39,160 bases of DNA from Azoarcus sp. Its GTDB lineage: Bacteria; Pseudomonadota; Gammaproteobacteria; Burkholderiales; Rhodocyclaceae. The stretch spans positions 1 through 39,160 of the forward strand of contig DYFV01000049.1 in the NCBI GenBank assembly GCA_020725025.1, in the 5' to 3' direction. A program made the position numbers and the translations under genes. The notes below the pieces were generated by a model. The model ran no database searches and had not been told where the DNA came from. It saw nothing but the letters and a program-made list of their open reading frames with translations. This document shows, in pieces, positions 1-8,180 of the stretch. Each line of letters opens with the position of its first letter. The first letter of the stretch is position 1.

Positions 1-423
1 CTCCTCAAGGAAGGGCCGCTCGACGCGGCCGAGTGGGCGGTGATGCGCCGCCACCCGGAGGACGGCTACCGCATCGTCAGCCGCCTGCCGGACATGGATG
101 AGGCCGCGCAGATCGTGTGGTCGCACGAGGAGCAGTTCGACGGCGGCGGCTATCCGCGTGGCCTGCGCGGCGATGCCATCCCCTTCGGGGCGCGCCTGTT
201 CGCGGTGATCGACACGCTGGACGCGATGACCTCGGACCGCCCCTACCGGGCCGGCCTCACGTTCAACGCCGCGCGCGACGAGCTCGTGCGCCTGGCTGGC
301 CGCCAGTTCGACCCGGCGGCGGTCGAGGCCTTCCTGGCCGAGGAGGCGGTGCTGCGCGAAATGGTGGCGAGCAAGTGCATGCGCGCCCCCGCCGACCCGC
401 TCGCTCGACCTGGGGCCCCTTGA
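1..423 (+). CDS. HD-GYP domain protein, C-terminal part (probable cyclic-di-GMP phosphodiesterase)
   Basis: The gene is cut by the left edge; the frame is open from base 1 and 140 residues remain, so the ATG at 40 is internal. The stretch HEEQFDGGGYPRGLRG followed by IPFGARL, a VIDTLDA segment and MTSDRPYR is the hallmark of the HD-GYP half of the HD superfamily: GGGYP gives the family its name, and the D and H residues around it hold the metal centre. Family members hydrolyse c-di-GMP in the cytoplasm, often with an N-terminal receiver or sensor domain, which would lie off the window here. The HD dyad itself is not visible. The tail after the domain (ending in APADPLARPGAP) is short and unstructured. 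Family assignment is firm; substrate is known only from the family. Confidence 0.9.
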   Translation, partial: LLKEGPLDAAEWAVMRRHPEDGYRIVSRLPDMDEAAQIVWSHEEQFDGGGYPRGLRGDAIPFGARLFAVIDTLDAMTSDRPYRAGLTFNAARDELVRLAGRQFDPAAVEAFLAEEAVLREMVASKCMRAPADPLARPGAP

Positions 424-430
424 AGCAAAC

Positions 431-450
431 GGCCCCGCCGAAGCGGGGCC
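431..450. terminator. hairpin between convergent genes
   Basis: GGCCCCGC-CGAA-GCGGGGCC is a perfect 8-bp stem with a 4-base loop, lying between the HD-GYP stop at 423 and the stop of the opposing CopK-like gene at 476. Read on the minus strand, the stem is followed by GTTTGCTT, a weak T-rich tail, so it fits best as a terminator for the CopK-like transcript. It may act in both directions. Confidence 0.6.
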
Positions 451-475
451 GGGCGTCGTGGTGCCGGCGGAAGGC

Positions 476-754
476 TCAGCCGCCCAGATAGTCCTGATAG
501 AGGCCGTACACGCGCCAGACCTCGTTGCCCTTCATCTCGATCGTGGTACCGTCACGCGCTTCCATGGTGTGCCCGGGCGCCATGAGGAAGGGGCGGCCGA
601 ACCGGTCCTCCATCCCCATCTTGCCGTCGCGGAAGATGTGGACCGTCGTCCCGTCCTCGAGGACGACCGAGCGATCGAGCGTGGCGTCGGTCGCGGCGAG
701 CGCGGAGACGGAAACGGTGGCGGCGACGGCGGCCATTGCGGCGAGCTTGAGCAT
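476..754 (-). CDS. copK: CopK-like periplasmic copper-binding protein
   Basis: A 92-residue protein. Its start at 754 is supported by AAGGAG seven bases upstream. The first ~21 residues form a signal peptide ending in SALA-A. The mature part resembles Cupriavidus metallidurans CopK: DGTTVHIFRDGKMGME, then HTMEARDGT and EMKGNE. Met48, Met58, Met64 and Met74 of the precursor have the same 10-6-10 spacing as the four Cu(I)-ligating methionines of CopK (28, 38, 44, 54 in the mature protein), so the binding site appears intact. CopK is a small periplasmic beta-sandwich protein that binds Cu(I), and also Cu(II) cooperatively, in highly resistant strains. The gene lies about 100 bases downstream of the copRS-type pair on the same strand. 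No cop box was found in that gap, so it may be co-transcribed with the pair. Confidence 0.85.
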   Translation of the reverse strand: MLKLAAMAAVAATVSVSALAATDATLDRSVVLEDGTTVHIFRDGKMGMEDRFGRPFLMAPGHTMEARDGTTIEMKGNEVWRVYGLYQDYLGG

Positions 755-855
755 GCTGTTTCTCCTTGAGAGGGTCTTCGGAATCAGGAGTCCGCTCCCG
801 GACATCCATGACTCCATCCTAAGGAGGCGCCCCCGACGCGGCGATGACCCGCCGA

Positions 856-2298
856 TTACTTGTGGTTCAGCGGCTCGCAAGCATCCCGCAAGGAAGATTC
901 GGCGGACGACGCGGCCAGCGGCAGTTCGAGCCAGAAGCGCGTGAGCCCGTCGGCCGATGCCACGCCCACCGTCCCGCCGTGGGCCTCCACGATCGAGCGC
1001 GTGATGGCGAGCCCCAGCCCGGCCCCGTCGCCCTGGCGGGTGCGGGAGAAATCCACTCGGTGGAAGCGCTGGAAGAGTCTCGGCAGCTGATCGGCCGGAA
1101 TCGTCGGCCCCGGGTTCGACACCGTCACGAGCACACGCTCGCCGCGCTGCGCAATGTCGATCGTGACCGAGCCACCTGCCGGCGTGTGCCGCAGCGCGTT
1201 GGAGAGCAGGTTGGAGAGGGCCCGCCGCAGCATGAGGTGGTCGCCGGTCACGCTCGCGGCCCCCGCCACGGCGATCGACACGCCCTTCTCCTCGGCCAGC
1301 GCTTCGTAGAACTCGGCCAGGGCTTGGGCCTCGGCCGCCAGCGCCACTGTCTCCGCCGGACGCGGCAAGAGCCCGTTGTCCGCCTTGGCGAGGAACAGCA
1401 TGTCGGCGATCATGCGCGCCATCCGGTCGAATTCCTCCAGGTTGGAGTGGAGGATCTCGCGGTACTCCTCGGGGCTGCGCGCGCGGGTGAGGGCCACCTG
1501 GGTCTCTGTCATGAGGTTGCTCACCGGCGTGCGCAGCTCGTGGGCGATGTCGGAGGAGTAGTCCGAGAGGCGGCGGAAGGCCGCCTCGAGCCGCGCCAGC
1601 ATGCCGTTGAAGGCCTCCGCCAGCTCGTGCACCTCGGTGGGCGCATCCTTTTCCGAGAGCCGCTCGCCCAGGCGATCGGCCGAGAGGGCCTGGGCGGTGG
1701 CGGTGACCCGGCGCAGCGGCGCGAGGCCGCGGTGGGCCGCGAACCAGCCGAGCAGCCCCGCCGCCAGCGCGGCGGCCGAAATGCCCAGCCACAGGCGGTT
1801 TCGCACCTCGCTGAGGAAGTCGGCATGGTGGGTGATGTCGAGCGCGACCAGGACACGCACCGACACCGGCTCGGGAAGCGGAATGGCGAGCTCGCGCTCG
1901 CGGCCGAGGTAGTGCCGCTCGCCCAGCGTCCAGGCGCGCCCGCCGGGAGGCAGGCGCTCGCCGGCGAGCTGCGCCGCGTCGAAGCTGGGGGCATGGGCGG
2001 CGTAGATCACCGCGCCGTCGGCGTCGCGCAGCAGCACCGCCACCATGTCGTGGCCGACCAGGGCGTCGTCGAGGCGACGCGGCAGCGTCTCGAGTGCCTC
2101 CGGGGTGGTGGTCTGGGCGAGCAGGTTGTCGATCACGGCGAGCTTGGAAGCCACCTCGTGGTGGTCGAGCTCGGCGAAGTGGCCTTCCACCGCGCGTCCC
2201 AGGACGAGAGCGACCACGGCGAGCAGGGTCGCCGCGAGCAGCGCGAAGAGCAGCGCGAGGCGCGCGGTGAGCGAACGCGGCAGGGCGAGCGGCGGCAT
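856..2298 (-). CDS. heavy-metal sensor histidine kinase (CopS/CusS type)
   Basis: 480 residues from the ATG at 2298, which overlaps the regulator stop by one base (TGATG), so the two are translationally coupled. One membrane helix lies at about residues 11-34 and a second at about 170-187; the ~135 residues between form the periplasmic metal-sensing domain. A HAMP segment follows (about 188-240), then the phospho-acceptor box SSDIAHELRTPVSNL with His253. The N box (NLLSNALRHT, ~363-372) and G box (GDGAGLGLAI, ~423-432) of the ATPase domain are intact. Family members sense periplasmic Cu or Ag, or Zn/Cd/Co for CzcS, and phosphorylate the paired regulator. Copper is the likely signal here because of the CopK-like and Cus-type genes and the cop boxes. 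The exact metal is inferred. Confidence 0.9.
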   Translation of the reverse strand: MPPLALPRSLTARLALLFALLAATLLAVVALVLGRAVEGHFAELDHHEVASKLAVIDNLLAQTTTPEALETLPRRLDDALVGHDMVAVLLRDADGAVIYAAHAPSFDAAQLAGERLPPGGRAWTLGERHYLGRERELAIPLPEPVSVRVLVALDITHHADFLSEVRNRLWLGISAAALAAGLLGWFAAHRGLAPLRRVTATAQALSADRLGERLSEKDAPTEVHELAEAFNGMLARLEAAFRRLSDYSSDIAHELRTPVSNLMTETQVALTRARSPEEYREILHSNLEEFDRMARMIADMLFLAKADNGLLPRPAETVALAAEAQALAEFYEALAEEKGVSIAVAGAASVTGDHLMLRRALSNLLSNALRHTPAGGSVTIDIAQRGERVLVTVSNPGPTIPADQLPRLFQRFHRVDFSRTRQGDGAGLGLAITRSIVEAHGGTVGVASADGLTRFWLELPLAASSAESSLRDACEPLNHK

Positions 2299-2978
2299 CA
2301 CTCCCCTTCCGGCGCCTCCAGCACGTAGCCCATGCCCCGCACCGTGCGGATGAGCCTGGGCTCGAAGGGCTCGTCCACCTTGGCGCGCAGGCGCCGCACC
2401 GCGACCTCGATCACGTTGGTGTCGCTGTCGAAGTTCATGTCCCACACCTGGGAGGCGATGAGCGAGCGCGGCAGCACCTCGCCCTGGCGCCGCATGAGCA
2501 GCTCCAGCAGCGCGAACTCCTTGGCGGTGAGGTCGATGCGGGTGCCCGCACGCACGACGCGCCGGCGCAGCAGATCGAGCTCCAGGTCGGCCACCCGGAA
2601 GACCTCCGGCTCCTTGCTGCGGCCGCGGCGCAGGAGCGTGCGTACCCGCGCCAGGAGCTCGGAGAAGGCGAAGGGCTTCACCAGGTAGTCGTCGGCGCCC
2701 AGCTCCAGCCCGCGCACCCGGTCCTCCACCTGATCGCGCGCGGTGAGGAAGAGCACCGGCATCTCGTGGCCGGCGCGGCGCACGGTCTGCAGCACGCTCC
2801 AGCCGTCCAGCCCGGGGAGCATCACGTCGAGCACCACCAGGTCGTAGTCGCCGGTGAGCGCGAGATGCAGTCCGTCCATGCCGTGACGGGCGAGATCCAC
2901 GACGAACCCGGCCTCCGACAGGCCCTGCCTCAGGTATTCGCCGGTCTTCGGTTCGTCTTCGACGATGAGGATCTTCAC
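2298..2978 (-). CDS. heavy-metal response regulator (CopR/CusR type, OmpR family)
   Basis: 226 residues from a GTG at 2978, giving the family-typical beginning [16 protein letters not shown]. An in-frame ATG at 3011 would add 11 residues that the family lacks, and its nearest SD-like sequence is about 12 bases away. Receiver-domain residues are present: the acidic pair near E7/D8, phospho-acceptor Asp51 in [10 protein letters not shown], and Lys101 in YLVKPF. A winged-helix DNA-binding domain follows, with [14 protein letters not shown] and [18 protein letters not shown]. It is coupled to the downstream kinase. The perfect palindrome TTACA-GACT-TGTAA, 66 bases upstream of the GTG, resembles the cop box these regulators bind, so autoregulation is likely. 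CopR, CusR and CzcR cannot be told apart by sequence alone; context favours copper. Confidence 0.9.
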   Translation of the reverse strand: MKILIVEDEPKTGEYLRQGLSEAGFVVDLARHGMDGLHLALTGDYDLVVLDVMLPGLDGWSVLQTVRRAGHEMPVLFLTARDQVEDRVRGLELGADDYLVKPFAFSELLARVRTLLRRGRSKEPEVFRVADLELDLLRRRVVRAGTRIDLTAKEFALLELLMRRQGEVLPRSLIASQVWDMNFDSDTNVIEVAVRRLRAKVDEPFEPRLIRTVRGMGYVLEAPEGE

Positions 2979-3043
2979 GCCGCCCGCCTTTCCCGCTGGA
3001 AACGCGGCCATTTTGCCCGCGTTCTCCTGCCGCGCGGCAAAGC

Positions 3044-3058
3044 TTACAGACTTGTAAT
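3044..3058. promoter_or_regulatory. cop-box-like operator upstream of the two-component pair
   Basis: TTACAGACTTGTAAT contains a perfect 5-4-5 inverted repeat. It differs from the published cop-box consensus (as I recall it, TGACANNTNTGTNAT) at two positions. A second, better copy lies at 11914-11928 before the cus genes. The site is in the 350-base gap (2979-3328) between the regulator and the divergent antiporter; nothing else convincing was seen in that gap. A weak -10-like CAAAAT on the minus strand lies about 30 bases downstream of the box. Confidence 0.6.
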
Positions 3059-3328
3059 GCCGCGGTCAGCTTGCGGCACGACGCCGGACGCGCCCGCGAC
3101 CGCTCCCACCAATCCCCTCGGCCCCTGCCCGGATGGGCGATTCCGCCCCGCTGCCGTTGCTACGGGCGCTACCCTCACGTCGCGGCGGGATTGCCTTGCC
3201 GCAGCGCATCATGAAGAATGCGACACGCCTCGCGCAGCGCCACCCGCCCGCCGACGGCCGCCGATCACGTGGCGGTCGCCCGATGCGCCGGGAGGGTGCT
3301 CGTCCCGTCCACCCAGAACGAGCCGCCC

Positions 3329-5374
3329 ATGACCGACCTCCTTCCCGTCAACGACCCCGTGCTGGTATTCGCGCTGGTCGCGCTGCTGATCCTGCTCGCG
3401 CCCATCATCATGGCCCGCTACCGCCTGCCGGGCATGATCGGGCTGCTGCTCGCCGGCGCGGTGCTCGGCCCCAACGCCCTCGGGGTGCTGGCGCGCGATC
3501 AGTCCTTCGTGCTGTTCGGAACCGTGGGCCTGCTCTACATCATGTTCACCGCGGCCCTCGAGATCGACATGGCGGTGCTCAAGCGCTACCGGGTGCACAG
3601 CGTGGTGTTCGGCCTGCTCACTTTCGCGGTACCCCAGGGCGTGGGCACCCTTGTCGGCCGTTTGCTCGGCTTCGACTGGCCGGCGGCGCTGCTGACGGGT
3701 GCCATGTTCGCCTCGCATACCCTGCTGCCCTACCCGATCGCGAGTCGCCTGGGGATCGTGCGCAATCCCGCCGTCACCACCGCGGTGGGCGGGACCATCA
3801 TCACCGACACGCTGGCCCTGCTGGTGCTCGCGGTGATCGCAGGCGCGGCACACGGCACGATGGACGAGGCCTTCTGGTATCGGCTGGCCATCGGCCTGAC
3901 CATTTACGTCCTCGCGATCCTGATCGGGCTACCGCGGCTCGCGCGCTGGTTCTTCCGCAACGTGGGCCGTGGCGACGGCGTGACCGAGTTCGTGTTCGTC
4001 CTCGCCACGGTCTTCGGCTGCGCGAGCCTCGCCCATCTGGCGGGGGCCGAGCCCATCCTCGGCGCCTTCCTCGCCGGGCTCGCCCTGAACCGCCTCATCC
4101 CCCACAACAGCACCCTGATGAATCGTATCCGCTTCACGGGCGAGGCGGTGTTCGTGCCCTTCTTCCTGCTGTCCGTCGGGATGCTGCTCGACGTGCGCAT
4201 CTTCGCCGGCGACCTGCGCGCCTGGCTGGTGGCAGCCGCCCTGGTCGTGACGGTGGGGCCGGCCAAGTGGCTCGCCGCCGCCGCCACCCGGGTGCTGCTC
4301 GGCTACGACCGCGATCAGGCGGGCGTCGTCTTCGGACTCAGCCTCGCCCACGCGGCGGCGACGCTGGCGGTCACCAGCGTGGGCCACGGCCTGGGGCTGT
4401 TCGACGATGCGGTGGTGAACGGCGCCATCCTGATGATTCTGGTCACCTGCGTGGCCGCCCCGTGGCTGGTGGACCGCCACGGCCGCAACCTGGCAATCGC
4501 GCAGGAGGAGGCCGAACTCGAGCCGAGCGGGCCGCCGCAGCGCATCCTGGTGGCGCTGTCCAAGCCGGAAACTGCGCCGCGCCTGCTCGAGCTCGCGCAG
4601 ATGGTGCGCGATCCCGCGCAGGGCCAGCCGCTCTACCCGCTCAGCGTGGTGGAAGACGTCGGCGGCTCCCACGAGCAGATCGCCCGCGTGGAGAAGATGC
4701 TGGCCGAGGCGATGCACGACCTCGCTGCGGCCGAGGTACCGGCGCAGCCGCTCACGCCCATCGATCTCAACTTCGCCGACGGCGTGCTGCGCGCGCGGCG
4801 CGAGCAGCGGGGCACCGAGGTCATCGTCGGCTGGAGCGCCAAGACCACGCCGGAGTTCTTCTTCGGCTCCATGCTCGAGCGCCTGCTGCGCGACCGGCAC
4901 TACACCCTCATCGTTTCGCGCACCGAACGCCCGCTCAATACCTGCCACCGGGTCGTGCTGGCCATCCCGCCTCATGCCGACCACGAGCACGGCTTCCCGG
5001 AAGCGGTCGGGATCGTCAAGCGACTCGCACGCCAACTCGGCGCCCCGCTGGTGGTCCTGACCGAGAAGGCCCACGAGGCGCGCGTGCGCAAGCGCGTGCA
5101 GGCGGTCAAGCCGGCAGTGGACGTCAAGCTGCTCAGCGTCGAACACTGGTCTTCGGTCCCCCTGGCGATCGCCGACTTCAAGGCCGACGACGACCTCCTC
5201 GTGCTCTACGGCGTGCGCACCGGCGGACTCGCCTGGCGCCCCCTGTCGGGCAACCTGCACACCCGCCTCGCCGAACGCTTTCCCGCGACCAGCCTGCTGG
5301 TGATCTACCCGGCCGAGCCGCGCGAGGAACGCCTGGCCGAACGCGTCGCCGTCGCCGTTCCCGGAACGGTCTGA
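3329..5374 (+). CDS. CPA2-family cation:proton antiporter with C-terminal Usp-like region
   Basis: 681 residues from the ATG at 3329. The frame is open for another 37 codons upstream, but that part is arginine-rich non-protein-like sequence, while MTDLLPVNDPVLVF leads straight into the first membrane helix. About twelve hydrophobic helices fill residues 8-395. RLPGMIGLLLAGAVLGPNA and GAEPILGAFLAGLALNR are typical of Na+/H+ exchanger (PF00999) proteins of the CPA2/KefB group. The last ~270 residues are soluble and cytoplasmic and look like two Usp-type alpha/beta repeats, starting near RILVALSKPETAPRLL and RVVLAIPPHAD; such tails are thought to be regulatory. The transported ion (K+ or Na+) cannot be read from the sequence. 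The gene is divergent from the copRS-type pair with a 350-base gap. No strong SD is visible. It is probably unrelated to copper. Confidence 0.85.
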   Translation: MTDLLPVNDPVLVFALVALLILLAPIIMARYRLPGMIGLLLAGAVLGPNALGVLARDQSFVLFGTVGLLYIMFTAALEIDMAVLKRYRVHSVVFGLLTFAVPQGVGTLVGRLLGFDWPAALLTGAMFASHTLLPYPIASRLGIVRNPAVTTAVGGTIITDTLALLVLAVIAGAAHGTMDEAFWYRLAIGLTIYVLAILIGLPRLARWFFRNVGRGDGVTEFVFVLATVFGCASLAHLAGAEPILGAFLAGLALNRLIPHNSTLMNRIRFTGEAVFVPFFLLSVGMLLDVRIFAGDLRAWLVAAALVVTVGPAKWLAAAATRVLLGYDRDQAGVVFGLSLAHAAATLAVTSVGHGLGLFDDAVVNGAILMILVTCVAAPWLVDRHGRNLAIAQEEAELEPSGPPQRILVALSKPETAPRLLELAQMVRDPAQGQPLYPLSVVEDVGGSHEQIARVEKMLAEAMHDLAAAEVPAQPLTPIDLNFADGVLRARREQRGTEVIVGWSAKTTPEFFFGSMLERLLRDRHYTLIVSRTERPLNTCHRVVLAIPPHADHEHGFPEAVGIVKRLARQLGAPLVVLTEKAHEARVRKRVQAVKPAVDVKLLSVEHWSSVPLAIADFKADDDLLVLYGVRTGGLAWRPLSGNLHTRLAERFPATSLLVIYPAEPREERLAERVAVAVPGTV

Positions 5375-5378
5375 GGGC

Positions 5379-5408
5379 ACCGGCGGGCCGAGAGGGCCCG
5401 CATCCGGT
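5379..5408 (+). terminator. hairpin after the antiporter gene
   Basis: ACCGG-CGGGCC-GAGAG-GGCCCG-CAT-CCGGT folds into an 11-bp stem with one 3-base bulge, five bases after the stop. There is no T-run, so it may need a factor or act mainly in stabilising the mRNA end. A second small hairpin (CGGGGA-ACGGC-TCCCCG) lies at 5442-5458. Confidence 0.5.
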
Positions 5409-5494
5409 AACGAATCGTTGCCGCGCGGGCGAACCGCTTCTCGGGGAACGGCTCCCCGCGCCCCTGGCCGGATTCGGCCCGGCTGCACGCGCTT

Positions 5495-5510
5495 ACATTT
5501 TCCGAAATGT
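5495..5510. promoter_or_regulatory. perfect palindrome upstream of the acyltransferase gene
   Basis: ACATTT-TCCG-AAATGT is a perfect 6-4-6 inverted repeat in the 403-base gap between the antiporter and the acyltransferase. The surrounding 5490-5610 stretch is AT-richer than its neighbours and holds TTGACA at 5588-5593, a possible -35 element, but no good -10. No GG-N10-GC sigma-54 motif was found in this gap. The function of the palindrome is unknown; an operator is one possibility. Confidence 0.35.
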
Positions 5511-5777
5511 CGGCGCTGCGTTCGCCCGTATATTGCCCTCCGCCATGCGAACGCGATTCGCATGCACGTGGAATACCGTTTTTTTCTTTGACACGGTCAT
5601 CGGTCCGGAATCCATTCCGCCCCTGCCGTACGCCGGCGGACTCGACGCTTTCCGGCCTCGCCCGAAATCTCACTCCAAGAAGAGAACGGGGCAGAAGGCG
5701 GTGGATCGAAGACACGAAGTACTTCGAGCGGGGGTTGAACGATGGAGGCGCCCGGTGCCGTCGGGAGGTACTTCTCC

Positions 5778-6449
5778 ATGGAAACTTTCGAGGTCTACTC
5801 GCAAGCCGCCGAGCTCGTGGATATTTATGCGCTGCGCTATCAGGTCTATTGTCTCGAGCGTGGCTTCCTGCCCGCATCCCGATATCCGGCACGCCTGGAG
5901 AGCGACGGCTTCGACCGCCGCTCCGCGCACTTCGCCGCCCGCAGTTCCAACGGACTCGTCGCGGGCACCGTCCGGCTCGTCCTGAGCAAGGGCGAGCCCT
6001 TTCCGTTCGAATTGCACTGCCCCCCGGAGGAAGGCTTCAAGAGACCGCCTCCCGAGGAGTGCGCCGAGGTGTCCAGGCTCGCAGTGCGCAGGGACTACCG
6101 CCGACGGACGGGCGATACGTTCTACGGCGTCAATGCGCGGGTTCGCCGCGGACGTGCCCACGAGCCCGACGGAAGCGAGCGACGGGAACGGTCCCCCCTG
6201 CTGGTGCTGGGGCTGTACCGCGAGGCATACCGGTTCAGCCGTGCAAACGGCATCCGCTACTGGTATGCGGCGATGGAACGTTCGCTGGTCCGGATGCTCG
6301 CCCGGCACGACTTCGATTTCATGCCGATCGGCCCCGAGTGCGACTACTACGGGCCGGTAACCCCCTACGTTGCCGATCTGGCCAAGGTGGAGCGCAAACT
6401 GCGGAAATCCAAGCCCGAGCTCCTCGAGTGGTTCCAGCACGGCGCCTGA
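5778..6449 (+). CDS. PEP-CTERM/exosortase-associated LuxI-like acyltransferase
   Basis: 223 residues from the ATG at 5778, chosen because GGGAGG lies nine bases upstream; an in-frame ATG at 5742 would add 12 residues. The N-terminal motif YALRYQVYCLERGF and the central ECAEVSRLAV (Glu97, Arg100) are those of the autoinducer-synthase/N-acyl amino acid synthase fold. The conserved Arg20 and the E-x2-R pair match substrate-binding residues of LuxI enzymes. Within that fold it is closest in look to the group described as PEP-CTERM/exosortase system-associated acyltransferases. The reaction is predicted to move an acyl chain from a carrier onto an amine; neither substrate is known. It lies 36 bases before an adenylate-forming enzyme and upstream of two PEP-CTERM genes, consistent with that group. 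It could instead make a free acyl signal or lipid. Confidence 0.8.
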   Translation: METFEVYSQAAELVDIYALRYQVYCLERGFLPASRYPARLESDGFDRRSAHFAARSSNGLVAGTVRLVLSKGEPFPFELHCPPEEGFKRPPPEECAEVSRLAVRRDYRRRTGDTFYGVNARVRRGRAHEPDGSERRERSPLLVLGLYREAYRFSRANGIRYWYAAMERSLVRMLARHDFDFMPIGPECDYYGPVTPYVADLAKVERKLRKSKPELLEWFQHGA

Positions 6450-6485
6450 TCGCATCGCCACCACCCCCGAGGACGGAGACTGCCC

Positions 6486-7928
6486 GTGTTCCCTTCGCCC
6501 CAGGATCTTTCCGGATCGATCGGCCGAACGTATCAGCGCATGCGCCGCCGCGCGCTGCTCTCTCTGCTGGCGAGGCAGACGCCCGAGAAGCTGATCCGCC
6601 GTTCCGAGGCGGGGCTGCTGCGCTGCTTCCGGCGCGCGGCCGCCCGATCGCCCGCTTACCGGACGCTGCTCGCCGAAGCCGGCGTGACCTCGCCGCGATC
6701 GCTGTCGGTGAAGGAGATCCTCGACAGGGCACCGATTCTCGACAAGGCGTCGACCTTCGGCCGGTTCCCGCTGCACGAGTTGATCGCGGACGACATATCC
6801 GCCGAGGATCTGGCGGGGATCCTGACGAGCTCCGGTTACGGCGGCAGCGGCTTCGCGTTCGGGCTCTCCACCCACGGGCGAAAGCGCGCCGCCGCGCACG
6901 GAATCGACCTCGGCCTGGAGCTCGCGTTCTCCATCGACCGGCGTTCCACCCTGGTGGTGAACTGCCTGCCGATGGGCGTCGTATTCAGCTCCGAAGCCGC
7001 CTGCATCGCGAACGTCAGCGTGCGCGAAGACATGGCGCTCGCGATCATGCGGCGCTCCGCGCCGCTCTTCCGGCAGTTCGTGCTCTGCGCCGACCCGTTG
7101 TTCCTCAAGCGTTTCCTCGACTACGCCGGCGAGCAGCGGATGGACTGGTCCGGCATTTCGACCCACGTCATCCTCGGCGGCGAGACTTTCCCGGAGGAGT
7201 TCCGGAGCTATGTCGCAGGCAAGCTGGGCATCGCGATCGACGGGAAGGACCCGCGCCTGATCGGAAGCACCATGGGCACGGCGGAACTGGGCCTCAACCT
7301 GTTCTTCGAAACGCCGGAGACCGTCGCGCTGCGCCGGGCGTGGACCGCCGCTCCCCCGCCTGCGTTGCGGCCCACCTACTTCTGCTACGACCCGCTCCGC
7401 TCTTACGTGGAGATCGTCGATACCGACGGCCACGGAGTCGGTGAGCTTGTCATCACCGTCCTGGACGCTCGCGCCCCGATTCCCCTAGTCCGATACCGAA
7501 CCGGCGACCTCGCCTACCGCGTCCGCCCGGACGATCTTCGCGGCATGCGCGAGGAATTGCGCACCCTGCCGGAACGACTACCCTTCCCGATCGTCGCGCT
7601 GGTCGGACGGCGTAGCGACTGGGTGGATCCACGATGGCACGTGGATCATTTCAAAGCCCTCGCATACCGCGATCCCGTGATCGCGGACGAGCTCTCCGGC
7701 GCCTTCCGGGTCCGCCGCTCGGACTCGGGCATCGAGCTCGAATACCAGCAACGGCGCGGCAGTTCCGCCGATCCTGCCTTTCTCGCGAGGCGTCTGGGCG
7801 AGCTCTCCGCCGCCGACGCCGGCGATTCGCGCGCACCTCGGGCAACCTGCCTGCCCTACGGCGACTTTCCCCAGGGCATGAGCCTGGACTACGAGCGGAA
7901 ATTCGCCTACCTCGTCCGAACCGCATAG
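6486..7928 (+). CDS. PaaK-like adenylate-forming enzyme
   Basis: 480 residues from a GTG at 6486 with GGAG eight bases upstream. It looks like a divergent member of the phenylacetate-CoA ligase/AMP-forming superfamily: a P-loop-like ILTSSGYGGSGFAFG (~112-126, replacing the usual SSGTTG), VILGGETFPEEF (~228-239), GSTMGTAELGLNLFFETP (~260-277), and a hinge region VRYRTGDLAYR followed by ALVGRRSDWVD. The C-terminal ~100 residues are shortened and lack a clear catalytic-lysine motif, though GMSLDYERKFAY near the end could supply one. Such enzymes activate a carboxylate as acyl-AMP and pass it to CoA or another acceptor. The 36-base spacing suggests one operon with the acyltransferase, for which it may prepare the acyl donor; that is inference. 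Substrate unknown. Confidence 0.7.
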   Translation: MFPSPQDLSGSIGRTYQRMRRRALLSLLARQTPEKLIRRSEAGLLRCFRRAAARSPAYRTLLAEAGVTSPRSLSVKEILDRAPILDKASTFGRFPLHELIADDISAEDLAGILTSSGYGGSGFAFGLSTHGRKRAAAHGIDLGLELAFSIDRRSTLVVNCLPMGVVFSSEAACIANVSVREDMALAIMRRSAPLFRQFVLCADPLFLKRFLDYAGEQRMDWSGISTHVILGGETFPEEFRSYVAGKLGIAIDGKDPRLIGSTMGTAELGLNLFFETPETVALRRAWTAAPPPALRPTYFCYDPLRSYVEIVDTDGHGVGELVITVLDARAPIPLVRYRTGDLAYRVRPDDLRGMREELRTLPERLPFPIVALVGRRSDWVDPRWHVDHFKALAYRDPVIADELSGAFRVRRSDSGIELEYQQRRGSSADPAFLARRLGELSAADAGDSRAPRATCLPYGDFPQGMSLDYERKFAYLVRTA

Positions 7929-8033
7929 CCGTCGGCCCTCGTTACAGCGGGATGCCGTCCCCGGACTCCCGGCGGATGACGCCGAAATAGCCCGGCAGCG
8001 CAGCGCGCCGTGTCATGCGCGCATCCGCTCTTC

Positions 8034-8048
8034 TGGCATATCGCATGC
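8034..8048 (+). promoter_or_regulatory. candidate sigma-54 promoter of the first PEP-CTERM gene
   Basis: TGGCATATCGCATGC has the invariant GG-N10-GC spacing of -24/-12 elements. The second PEP-CTERM gene has the same pattern at 9846-9860, and both continue as TGCGT-N8-ACGCCG. Predicted transcription starts lie about 120 bases upstream of both start codons. RpoN plus the PrsK/PrsR pair is known to control PEP-CTERM genes in floc-forming betaproteobacteria, which agrees with this reading. Confidence 0.65.
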
Positions 8049-8140
8049 GTCGTCCGAAACGCCGCTCAGCCGAAAGGCATGTGGCGCACAGGACCTCTTC
8101 CCGAGACAAGGACGCGCCCTCGCGAGCGGGCCGATTCTCG

Positions 8141-8180
8141 GGAAGCGGCCGACCCAGGCTTATCGAAACGAGGTATTCCC
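8141..8180 (+). repeat. leader shared with the second PEP-CTERM gene (copy 1)
   Basis: The 40 bases before the start codon match the leader at 9948-9988 almost base for base: GGAAGC, then GCCGACCCA, GCTTATCGAA and CGAGGT, ending in TTCC just before ATGCGAA. CGAGG is the only SD-like element. The match shows that the duplication that made the two genes included the 5' leader, and that it has been kept better than the region further upstream. Confidence 0.75.

Noticed and set aside
812..826. CTCC-N7-GGAG dyad upstream of the CopK-like gene, possibly a MerR/CueR-type operator
   Set aside because: Only four-base arms and no -35/-10 pair with the long spacer such promoters need.
5375..5777. Sigma-54 promoter for the acyltransferase gene
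   Set aside because: No GG-N10-GC with a TGGCA core was found, unlike the PEP-CTERM genes.
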